Source: Deltaproteobacteria bacterium (lineage in GTDB: Bacteria; Desulfobacterota; Binatia; UBA9968). Taken from it: DNA of 7,369 bases. Below are positions 1 to 5,589 of the stretch, piece after piece. The notes under the pieces are model-generated. The model was not told where the DNA came from and searched no databases. It saw nothing but the letters and a program-made list of their open reading frames with translations. The DNA is taken from the NCBI GenBank assembly GCA_020027655.1, contig JAHKKJ010000163.1:1-7369 (forward strand). Reading direction: 5' to 3'. The position numbers and the translations under genes were made by a program. The first letter of the stretch is position 1. Every line of letters starts with the position of its first letter.

Positions 1-532
1 GCTCATTGTTAACCAGAGTCGAAGCGAGGCTTTTGTTGGGAGCGATCCGGTTGAAGGAAATTCCCGCCGGCGGCTTGAAGCCGGTGGCGGCGCCGTGACT
101 CATCTCCTCGCTTCTTTCCATGTACCAGTGGACCTTGTATTGGGATACGTCGAAGTCATGTTCCAAGATTCCTCGGATCCAGAGCGCTGCCGTCTGCTGA
201 TACTCGGCGACTCCCAAGCGTTTCCCGACCAGGTCCCCGGGCTGTTTGATCCCAGAGTCGACATGGTACGACAGTTCGGTTTGAAATAAACGGCGGCTTG
301 GAAAAACCGGCAGGGCGATCATATCGGTGCCCTGAGAGCGGGCGATCAGGTATGACGACATCGACAGTTCCGCCACTTCGAATTCGCCGAACTTGAGCTG
401 GCGCCAAAACGTCTCCGCGGGATGGGAATAGGTCGGGATCAGCTCGATCCCGTCCGCTTCAATCGTTCCGTTCATGAGCGGCTCAACCCGCTCGTTGAAC
501 GCGGAGATAAAACCCAAGCTCAGTTTACTCAT
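1..532 (-). CDS. 4,5-dihydroxyphthalate decarboxylase-like / solute-binding-fold protein (3'-truncated by window edge)
   Basis: This is the N-terminal 177 codons of a gene that runs off the left edge without a stop. The protein opens MSKLSLGFIS and shows the hallmarks of the family annotated either as 4,5-dihydroxyphthalate decarboxylase (Pht5-like) or as an ABC substrate-binding protein. These are an early 'PLMNGTIEADGIEL' segment (res. 18-31), 'FGEFEVAELSMSSYL' (48-62), 'LPVFPSRRLF' (74-83), and 'GDLVGKRLGVAEYQQTAALW' (99-118). Family members are usually about 320-340 residues, so roughly half is present. There is no signal peptide, so a cytoplasmic location is likely. The ATG lies 33 bp after the stop of the upstream exported binding protein, which suggests co-transcription; only a weak GGAAA-like Shine-Dalgarno sequence precedes it. 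True decarboxylase activity is proven for few members and should not be assumed. Family assignment is confident; function is not. Confidence 0.85.
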   Translation of the reverse strand, partial: MSKLSLGFISAFNERVEPLMNGTIEADGIELIPTYSHPAETFWRQLKFGEFEVAELSMSSYLIARSQGTDMIALPVFPSRRLFQTELSYHVDSGIKQPGDLVGKRLGVAEYQQTAALWIRGILEHDFDVSQYKVHWYMERSEEMSHGAATGFKPPAGISFNRIAPNKSLASTLVNNE

Positions 533-565
533 CTAAGTTTCCGGATTTGGAATAGGACGAGATGG

Positions 566-1585
566 CTATCTCAGTTTAAAGATTTCCTTCCATACCTTGT
601 CATACTTGGAGTACTGTTTGTAATCCGAGTCTGTAATTGGATAGATCTTTTCCGGCCTGGTCTTTTCCACCGGGTCTACTTTCGGATGGGCCGGCGTGCG
701 ACCGGCGGCTGAAAAAACCTTTTGTCCTTCTTCGCTGGAAACCCAACGGTAAAACAGCCAAGCCGTATTAGGATGCGGGGCGCTCTTAAAAACAGCGGTT
801 GCGGTAATCGCGCCGACCCCCTCCGAAAGCAGGTAGCCGAGCGGAGCGCCTTTTTTGATCCTGACGGGGAAATGATGCGAGTAACAGGTCAGGCAAGCAG
901 CCGCCTGTCCTCCAGCCAACAGCTCGGCCAACTGCGAATGGCCCTTATGAAATTCCACGCCATTGGCTGCAATTCGCTTGAGTAGCGCCGCCGCTTTATC
1001 TTCGCTCTTGTACTTATGATTGGCCAGACCGATCAATAACTCGGCATCGCGCGGCTCGGCGACGAGTCTGCCTTTCCAGTGGGGCTCGGCAAAATCCTCA
1101 AACTGCTTTGGTTCCTCCTGTTTTTTGACGAGGTTCGTGTTCCATCCCGCGATAATGAAATCAAACTCACCAGCCAACCAGTACGAACCCTTCAGGTTGC
1201 TTGGATAGGCCTCGGCTTCCGGCGGCAACTTCTCGAGAAACAGTCCCTGTTCATGGATGCGGATTGCGGTTTCGAGAGATGCTTGAAAAACGTCAGCGAT
1301 GGTTTTGCCGGCACGCGCCTCGGTGATGGCGCGGGTGGCGAGCACGTCGGAAGTGGCGTCAATTTGATTGACTTTTATCCCAGGAAAGCGCGCTTCAAAG
1401 ACGGGTAAAATCTTGCTTGCCTGGTTGGGTGCTAGAGTTCCATAGAAGTTCAGGGTGCCGCCCTCAGTCAAGGCCTTCTGGTAAACTTCATCGAGAGTCT
1501 GGGCGGTACCCGGCGTGGACCATGAGAAAGCCACGAGCAGAAAACCCATCAATATAGCCGCGAACGGTGGTCTTCTTTTATTCAT
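566..1585 (-). CDS. ABC transporter periplasmic solute-binding protein, COG1840 (iron/AfuA-like) type
   Basis: A 339-residue exported binding protein. Residues 1-28 form a signal peptide: basic MNKRR start, hydrophobic core about 8-20, likely cleavage after GTA28. The mature part has family landmarks: 'EGGTLNFYG' (41-49) as the first strand, 'FEARFPGIKV' (63-72), 'PHWKGRLVAEP' (168-178), 'LAELLAGGQAA' (219-229) and 'PHPNTAWLFYRWVSSEEGQK' (270-289) near the end. COG1840 members bind ferric iron, phosphonates, thiamine or polyamines, so the ligand cannot be named. The stretch 231-238 (C-x2-C-Y-x-H-H) is unusual and could bind metal, but that is inference. An in-frame ATG 30 nt upstream (1615) lacks a ribosome-binding site; the chosen ATG has GGGAG 7 nt away and gives a normal signal peptide. 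It lies 79 bp downstream of the TenA-like gene and 33 bp upstream of the next one. No permease or ATPase is adjacent. Confidence 0.9.
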   Translation of the reverse strand: MNKRRPPFAAILMGFLLVAFSWSTPGTAQTLDEVYQKALTEGGTLNFYGTLAPNQASKILPVFEARFPGIKVNQIDATSDVLATRAITEARAGKTIADVFQASLETAIRIHEQGLFLEKLPPEAEAYPSNLKGSYWLAGEFDFIIAGWNTNLVKKQEEPKQFEDFAEPHWKGRLVAEPRDAELLIGLANHKYKSEDKAAALLKRIAANGVEFHKGHSQLAELLAGGQAAACLTCYSHHFPVRIKKGAPLGYLLSEGVGAITATAVFKSAPHPNTAWLFYRWVSSEEGQKVFSAAGRTPAHPKVDPVEKTRPEKIYPITDSDYKQYSKYDKVWKEIFKLR

Positions 1586-1592
1586 GGGCTTT

Positions 1593-1597
1593 CTCCC
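1593..1597 (-). promoter_or_regulatory. Shine-Dalgarno GGGAG of the COG1840 binding-protein gene
   Basis: On the minus strand GGGAG lies 7 nt before the ATG at 1585. The alternative in-frame ATG at 1615 has no comparable purine tract, so this site decides the start. Confidence 0.7.
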
Positions 1598-1664
1598 GTT
1601 GTGCTTTAGTCCCATGCAAAACTAGGCTGGTGCTTATCATCAACATTGTCGGTCTCCGTCTAAT

Positions 1665-2360
1665 TCAATAGTCAATGCTCCAGATATCGTAGAGCAGCTC
1701 CATGCGCCGAAAAGTATGCTTACGTGTTTGCTCCTGCAGGTGCGGCGAAGTGATATAACGCACGGCGATTTCTTCGGCGAGACTGCTGTGCTCTTCATCC
1801 GCTTCCGAGTGGACCGTGAAAAACCGGACGTCGTCGGGCTTCATGTTGTACTGTTTGATGAATCCATGCCCCAGTGCGGCCGCCGCCGGGCCGAAGGTTC
1901 CCTCGGCGCCGATCTGGATCGCCATGACAACGAACCAGGGCAAGGTGTGGATGATCAGTTCGACGTAGTAGAGGTGCGCCGCAGTGGAGGGCCGCAGCAC
2001 GGCGTTCTCAAGCTGTTGCTTTGTCAGACCGATGGATTCGGCGAATCGGATCGCCAGTTCATTATGGCCGGCGCTGCCGGTGTCCATACCGCGGGTCTCT
2101 TCCTCGACGACACCCCAAAGTTTCTGAGCGATCTCCGGATCGCTGCAGGCCAGATAGCGCAGCATCGCAATGCGCGGCACCGCGGCACGAAACTGATAGT
2201 CCTGGATCGCCCAGGCACGGATCTGGTCCATGGTTGCCGTGCCGGCACACACGGCTTTTAAGAACGGGTGCTTGATGCGGATCTTGGAAAACGCCTGTAT
2301 CTCTTTCTTGAGTTGTTCCACGAACTGCGCTGATGAAATGTTTTGCGACTGCGTCGTCAT
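1665..2360 (-). CDS. TenA/PqqC/CADD-family (heme-oxygenase-like fold) protein, putative non-thiaminase metal enzyme
   Basis: A 231-residue, all-helical soluble protein of the TENA/THI-4/PqqC family, with no signal peptide. Family landmarks: 'HPFLKAVCAGT' (31-41), 'AIQDYQF' (51-57, the conserved QDY motif), 'VVEEETRG' (84-91) followed by H99, and 'VHSEADEEH' (183-191). H184, D188 and H191 have the H-x3-D-x2-H spacing known from CADD and UndA, where these residues bind a non-heme di-iron or iron centre; E86-88, H99 and E134 or E153 are possible further ligands. Classical TenA (aminopyrimidine aminohydrolase) uses a Cys in an LPC motif; here the apparent counterpart is LPW (res. 140-142), arguing against thiaminase II activity. 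An upstream in-frame TTG (2444) was rejected because the ATG at 2360 has a near-ideal AGGAGG. The gene is separated from the upstream dehydrogenase by a MITE-like element. Substrate unknown. Confidence 0.85.
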   Translation of the reverse strand: MTTQSQNISSAQFVEQLKKEIQAFSKIRIKHPFLKAVCAGTATMDQIRAWAIQDYQFRAAVPRIAMLRYLACSDPEIAQKLWGVVEEETRGMDTGSAGHNELAIRFAESIGLTKQQLENAVLRPSTAAHLYYVELIIHTLPWFVVMAIQIGAEGTFGPAAAALGHGFIKQYNMKPDDVRFFTVHSEADEEHSSLAEEIAVRYITSPHLQEQTRKHTFRRMELLYDIWSIDY

Positions 2361-2367
2361 TTTGGTT

Positions 2368-2373
2368 CCTCCT
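2368..2373 (-). promoter_or_regulatory. Strong Shine-Dalgarno AGGAGG of the TenA-like gene
   Basis: A consensus AGGAGG on the minus strand, 7 nt before the ATG at 2360. It fixes the start and is the strongest ribosome-binding site in the window. An 18-bp copy of this site and its flanks occurs inside the downstream binding-protein gene (1107-1124). Confidence 0.8.
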
Positions 2374-2382
2374 GTTTTCCAG

Positions 2383-2399
2383 CCTGGCTCGATGCCAGG
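2383..2399 (-). other. Small hairpin in the leader of the TenA-like gene
   Basis: CCTGGC and GCCAGG form a perfect 6-bp stem around a 5-nt loop, about 10 nt upstream of the Shine-Dalgarno sequence. It may affect mRNA structure or be chance. With the MITE it accounts for most visible structure in the 306-bp gene-free stretch 2361-2666; nothing else is recognisable in 2400-2461. Confidence 0.3.
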
Positions 2400-2461
2400 G
2401 GAAACGCCTTTCTGTGCTTTAACCGTTTTGAGTTTCCAATACAAACATCAAAACCGTCGAA

Positions 2462-2485
2462 CTAGTGTCCCGTCCCAGAAGTTCG
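2462..2485 (+). repeat. Left terminal inverted repeat of the MITE-like element
   Basis: A 24-bp repeat starting CTAGTGTCCC and ending CAGAAGTTCG. It pairs with 2647-2670 in inverted orientation with four mismatches, at repeat positions 8, 9, 10 and 14. Confidence 0.75.
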
Positions 2486-2526
2486 CTATATAATTCCTGT
2501 GTCATTCCGTCCGAAAATCTCCCCTT

Positions 2527-2547
2527 CCCCTCTTTTCCAAAGAGGGG
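2527..2547. repeat. Perfect internal hairpin of the MITE-like element
   Basis: CCCCTCTTT and AAAGAGGGG form a perfect 9-bp stem with a 3-nt loop. No U-tract follows on either strand, so it is a structural repeat of the element more than a classical terminator, although it could slow transcription. Confidence 0.65.
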
Positions 2548-2568
2548 TTAGAATCCCACGGAGAAAAT

Positions 2569-2591
2569 TCTCCCTTTGAAAAAGGGGGAGA
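2569..2591. repeat. Second internal hairpin of the MITE-like element
   Basis: TCTCCCTTT pairs with the purine-rich arm ending GGGGGAGA, with G-T pairs and a short A-rich loop. Together with the neighbouring hairpin it makes the element's core foldable on either strand. Confidence 0.5.
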
Positions 2592-2646
2592 CAAAAGGGG
2601 GATTTGAGTTCGACTTCAGCTGCTGCGATCGTGTGGACTTTTTAAA

Positions 2647-2670
2647 CGAACTTCTGAGACACCACACTAG
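2647..2670 (-). repeat. Right terminal inverted repeat of the MITE-like element, overlapping the dehydrogenase stop codon
   Basis: On the minus strand it reads CTAGTGTGGT ... CAGAAGTTCG, the partner of 2462-2485. Its outermost CTAG supplies the TAG stop (2669-2667) of the Gfo/Idh/MocA gene. Confidence 0.75.
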
Positions 2671-3779
2671 CTGACGGGCACCCAATTTCCCACTCGAGCC
2701 GAGTGCTCGACGGCATCCAGCACCTTCTGTGCTTCGAGTCCGTCGCGGAAGCTAGGACTCGGTTGCTCTCCCGTTCTAATGCCATGGGCGAGTAGACGGG
2801 TTAAATTGGCGAAAATAGCTTCTCGCGCCGCGTGCCTCGCGTCCGCGGGGATCAAATGCTCCCTTAACTGTTCAGGAATATGTAGAAGCTTAGTGTCGCC
2901 GTCACCCCGTGCGCCCCAAAGCTCGCCGATCATCCAGTCAGGCTTGGATCGATCGACTGCAGCTCGCAACACACCGTCGTTACCCAAGATACGAATCTCT
3001 TGGTAAGCGCTACCACGCGCCGCCGCGTTCGCAGCAAAGGAAACCAATCCTCCTCCAGTTAGCTCCCCGATAAAAACGCAACAATCCTCCACCGTAACTT
3101 CTCGCTTCCCGGAACCGTCCGCCAGAGGTCTCTCCTTGGTGAAGATTACTTGCTGGCTGCAGACCCGCTTGAAGTCACCCGCGAGCCAGCGCACTAGGTC
3201 GACCAAGTGAACTCCCATGTCGCCCATAGCGCCGAAACCCACTGCTTCTTTCTGATCACGCCATCCAAACGGCAGGTTGGGGTCTGCCCGCCGTTCCGTG
3301 AACCAACTCGCTTCCACATGAAGGACACGGTTACCCACGTATCCTTCTTGCATAAGTTCCTTCATCCGGCAAAACGCCGGGAGAAAGCGAAAATTGAAAG
3401 CAGTCATGTGAATAACGTGCGCTTCTTCAGCCCGCTTCAACATAGCCGCCGCCTCTTCCTTGTTCATCGCCAGAGGTTTTTCACATAAGACCGAGACGCC
3501 GTGATTGAATGCTTCAGACGCCATAACGAGATGAACGTTGGTCGGAGTGGTTAAACTTACCGCGTCAAGATCACCGTGTGCCAGCATCTCGTGGTAATCA
3601 GTGAACACTTGCGGGATGCCGAAGTCCTGTGCGATTCTTTCGGCGCTTGCCTTTGTGCGTTGGCAGAACGCGGTAACCTCTACGCCGGGGGTTGTCCGGT
3701 ATGCCAATATGTGAGTCCGGCCGAAGCCGCCGCCAACCACACCGACCTTGATAGTGTTCTTTTGGGTTGCTTGTGCCAT
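2667..3779 (-). CDS. Gfo/Idh/MocA family NAD(P)-dependent oxidoreductase
   Basis: A 370-residue cytoplasmic dehydrogenase, a normal length for the family. The N-terminal Rossmann domain opens 'IKVGVVGGGFGRTH' (10-23, GxGxxG-type dinucleotide loop). Family signatures follow: 'LTTPTNVH' (76-83), the catalytic 'CEKPLAM' (99-105, Lys101 in the E-K-P motif) and 'GDMGVHLVDLVRWLAG' (186-201), with D187, H191 and D194 in the usual substrate/catalytic helix. The C-terminal 'SFRDGLEAQKVLDAV' (343-357) is also typical. Members oxidise or reduce sugars, inositols and related polyols with NAD(P); the substrate here is unknown. An in-frame TTG at 3809 is a poor start; the ATG at 3779 has GGGAG 5 nt upstream and places the Rossmann loop correctly. 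The TAG stop lies inside a MITE terminal repeat. It follows the amidohydrolase gene after 131 bp containing a 20-bp palindrome. Confidence 0.95.
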   Translation of the reverse strand: MAQATQKNTIKVGVVGGGFGRTHILAYRTTPGVEVTAFCQRTKASAERIAQDFGIPQVFTDYHEMLAHGDLDAVSLTTPTNVHLVMASEAFNHGVSVLCEKPLAMNKEEAAAMLKRAEEAHVIHMTAFNFRFLPAFCRMKELMQEGYVGNRVLHVEASWFTERRADPNLPFGWRDQKEAVGFGAMGDMGVHLVDLVRWLAGDFKRVCSQQVIFTKERPLADGSGKREVTVEDCCVFIGELTGGGLVSFAANAAARGSAYQEIRILGNDGVLRAAVDRSKPDWMIGELWGARGDGDTKLLHIPEQLREHLIPADARHAAREAIFANLTRLLAHGIRTGEQPSPSFRDGLEAQKVLDAVEHSARVGNWVPVS

Positions 3780-3784
3780 TACGT

Positions 3785-3789
3785 CTCCC
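3785..3789 (-). promoter_or_regulatory. Shine-Dalgarno GGGAG of the Gfo/Idh/MocA gene
   Basis: On the minus strand GGGAG stands 5 nt before the ATG at 3779. It supports this start over the upstream TTG at 3809, which also lies downstream of no clear purine tract. Confidence 0.65.
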
Positions 3790-3835
3790 GCCTCTTCATT
3801 TAGTCGCAATCAAGTCTTGTCTTTCTATTCAGTTC

Positions 3836-3855
3836 CTCTTTTGAGGTCAAAAGAG
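3836..3855. promoter_or_regulatory. Perfect 20-bp palindrome, candidate operator upstream of the Gfo/Idh/MocA gene
   Basis: CTCTTTTGA and TCAAAAGAG are exact 9-bp inverted arms around a 2-bp centre, 56 bp upstream of the dehydrogenase ATG and 55 bp after the amidohydrolase stop. Its size suits a dimeric helix-turn-helix repressor or activator. No U-run follows the hairpin on the minus strand, so a rho-independent terminator is less likely. No matching regulator is encoded in the window. Confidence 0.4.
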
Positions 3856-3910
3856 AGGAAATCGGTCCGTGGCATGAATTGACGCGAGATTCCCCGGATG
3901 ACCTGTCCGC

Positions 3911-5557
3911 TCAAGTTCGGAATGTGACAATCAGATGGGCTGGATGGGAACGCCCGCCGGACTCGCGTGGACTTACTACGGTCACCGGATAAGTTCCTGC
4001 GTTTTTAATGGCCTGCGGTGGAATTTTGGCTTGCAGCTCCGTCGAACTGACAAAACGTGTTTCCAGCAATTTTCCGTCAATCGCAATTTTGTGCCAGCGA
4101 GCAACCCTGCCCGCGGTTGCCTTCACTGTCATTACGGTAGGCTTGGAACCCTGCGGGATGGAGCGGGGAGTAACCTCGATTTCTCGAGGGATATTGCGCC
4201 ACGGCTCGGGACTGGGAATCGGATTCTTGTAGTCGGCATGGAAGTTGTGGTCGATAACTCTGCCGCCGGAGATGACCAGCTTCACATTCTGGGTCGCCCA
4301 GCTATCGTTTAGAGGATCGCCGTCGACCATGATGATATCGGCGACTTTTCCTGGTTGAAGGGTTCCGAAGTCTCGGGCCTTGGCAAATGTTTTAGCTACA
4401 TTGATCGTGGCTGCTTGGATGGCTTGCATCGGTGTAAGGCCCGCCTCGACAAACATGGTGACTTCTTCATGAATGTCTAAAGCCGGCATGCCGTGGTTGG
4501 GATCGCTGCCGGCGCGAACGAGGCCTCCGGCGCGGGCGAAGCGGCGCATGAACTCCTGAACTTTCTCATAGCCCTGCTTGATGCGATCGAGTTTATCGGC
4601 AGGCCACTTGCGATACTTATCGTAGGGTCCCAAGGTAATGGCACGGAGAACTTCCGGCAGGTACTTTGCCCTGGGATTATTTAGAATCGACAGCTCTCTG
4701 CGCTTGAACCGAGCCGCGCTGGGCGAAAGTGGGCGAAACCACGTTGCGATCGTGGGACTCCACGAGACGTTGTGTTTGACCATGGTTTCGATGATCCGAT
4801 CGAAACTCTCGGTCTCATAGAAATAAGTCAATTCTTCCGTATCGAGTCTTCCTTGCCAGCGATCGGCGATGAGTTTGGCCTTTTTCTCGGGATCCGCAAT
4901 CGAGGTCAACCCGATGGACCAGTGGTGTTCCACCGCATTGACTCCGGCCTCGGCAGAAGCAAATACATCCATGCTGTGCGCAATCGCGGCAAAGCCGAGG
5001 CTGTGCGCCTCATCGACAACCGCCTTCAGGGTTTCGCCTCTAAGAGACTCGCCGATTTTGATCTGATCGAGTCCCATCTTTTTCTTCCATCGTACCATCT
5101 CGCGGCCCTCATCAGGGCTCTTGATCGGAAAAGAGCCCCGACGGCCACCGCCCATCGCCGACGTATCAGAAGTCTGTCCAACTGCTTTTCCCGCCGACCA
5201 AATCCTTGGTCCACAGATCTTGCCCAGGCGAATTCCGTCTCTCTGTGCCATGGACCAGTAGTCATCTCGCGTCGTCTGAATATCGGGGCAGGTGGTGACT
5301 CCGAGGTGAAGGTAAATCTCCCCGGCAAAATCCTCATAGTGTCCGTGGCCGTCGATAAATCCGGGGAGGATCGTTTTGCCCTTGGCGTCAATGACGCGGC
5401 TGCCTTTGGGAATGGACAGCTCTCCTTTCTTGCCCATCGACTTTATTCTCTCGCCTTCGACCACGATCACTGCGTTCCGTAATGCTGGATCTCCAGTTCC
5501 ATCGATTAGCGTTCCTCCGTCGATTACCAGATGCTTGCCAGAAGTTGCGCGGGCCAT
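3911..5557 (-). CDS. Imidazolonepropionase-like amidohydrolase with C-terminal IPT/TIG-like domain
   Basis: A 548-residue cytoplasmic protein, longer than the usual 400-450 for this group. Residues 1-65 and about 395-435 form the small beta-domain of composite amidohydrolases ('GGTLIDGTGDP' 14-24; 'PGKVADIIMVDGDPL' 402-416). The barrel carries a complete binuclear metal set: 'GFIDGHGH' (66-73, H71 and H73), K167 in 'QIKIGE' as the candidate carbamylated lysine, H194 in 'AIAHS', H211 or H212 in 'VEHHWS', and D352 in 'AGSDPNHG'. Such enzymes hydrolyse amide, lactam or peptide-like bonds; imidazolonepropionase and prolidase are relatives. Residues ~458-546 ('VTPRSIPQGS ... STELQAKIPP ... AGTYPVTVVSP ... 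GGRSHPAHLIV') look like an IPT/TIG immunoglobulin-like fold, unusual on a protein without a signal peptide. GAGGAG lies 7 nt before the ATG. It is 32 bp downstream of the NMT1-type binding-protein gene, so the two are probably co-transcribed. Confidence 0.92.
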   Translation of the reverse strand: MARATSGKHLVIDGGTLIDGTGDPALRNAVIVVEGERIKSMGKKGELSIPKGSRVIDAKGKTILPGFIDGHGHYEDFAGEIYLHLGVTTCPDIQTTRDDYWSMAQRDGIRLGKICGPRIWSAGKAVGQTSDTSAMGGGRRGSFPIKSPDEGREMVRWKKKMGLDQIKIGESLRGETLKAVVDEAHSLGFAAIAHSMDVFASAEAGVNAVEHHWSIGLTSIADPEKKAKLIADRWQGRLDTEELTYFYETESFDRIIETMVKHNVSWSPTIATWFRPLSPSAARFKRRELSILNNPRAKYLPEVLRAITLGPYDKYRKWPADKLDRIKQGYEKVQEFMRRFARAGGLVRAGSDPNHGMPALDIHEEVTMFVEAGLTPMQAIQAATINVAKTFAKARDFGTLQPGKVADIIMVDGDPLNDSWATQNVKLVISGGRVIDHNFHADYKNPIPSPEPWRNIPREIEVTPRSIPQGSKPTVMTVKATAGRVARWHKIAIDGKLLETRFVSSTELQAKIPPQAIKNAGTYPVTVVSPRESGGRSHPAHLIVTFRT

Positions 5558-5564
5558 ATTTTTG

Positions 5565-5570
5565 CTCCTC
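5565..5570 (-). promoter_or_regulatory. Shine-Dalgarno GAGGAG of the amidohydrolase gene
   Basis: GAGGAG stands 7 nt before the ATG at 5557 on the minus strand, within the 32-bp gap after the upstream gene. Confidence 0.75.
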
Positions 5571-5589
5571 AGCTATTACGTTGCCGGAT

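Larger units (their letters stand above)
2462..2670. mobile_element. MITE-like non-coding element (~209 bp) with terminal inverted repeats
   Basis: The ends are 24-bp inverted repeats: 2462-2485 and the reverse complement of 2647-2670 match at 20 of 24 positions, both beginning CTAGTGT and both ending CAGAAGTTCG. The interior has no plausible ORF and is strongly self-complementary: a perfect 9-bp hairpin (2527-2547), a second G/C-rich hairpin (2569-2591), and an outer AAATCTCCCCTT / AAAAGGGGGATTT pairing (about 2516-2526 with 2594-2606). These traits define a miniature inverted-repeat transposable element mobilised in trans. CTAG at both ends fits duplication of a TA or CTAG target, as in IS630/Tc1-like families, but CTAG is palindromic, so the exact boundary and duplication length cannot be fixed. 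The right end overlaps the stop codon of the upstream dehydrogenase. It may also act as a transcription barrier. Copy number elsewhere is unknown. Confidence 0.7.

Noticed and set aside
1..532. A full phthalate degradation operon
   Set aside because: Only one gene resembles a phthalate-pathway enzyme, and that family is widely mis-named; no dioxygenase or other phthalate gene is present.
1716..2261. A 181-residue plus-strand open frame
   Set aside because: It is antisense to the TenA/PqqC-family gene, shows no family motif and has no ribosome-binding site that stands out.
2527..2591. A rho-independent terminator or CRISPR-like repeat
   Set aside because: The hairpins lack a following U-tract and are not evenly spaced direct repeats; they fit the internal structure of an element bounded by terminal inverted repeats.
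4772..5482. A 236-residue plus-strand open frame
   Set aside because: It lies wholly antisense to the well-supported amidohydrolase gene, has no recognisable domain, and is explained by codon bias on the opposite strand.
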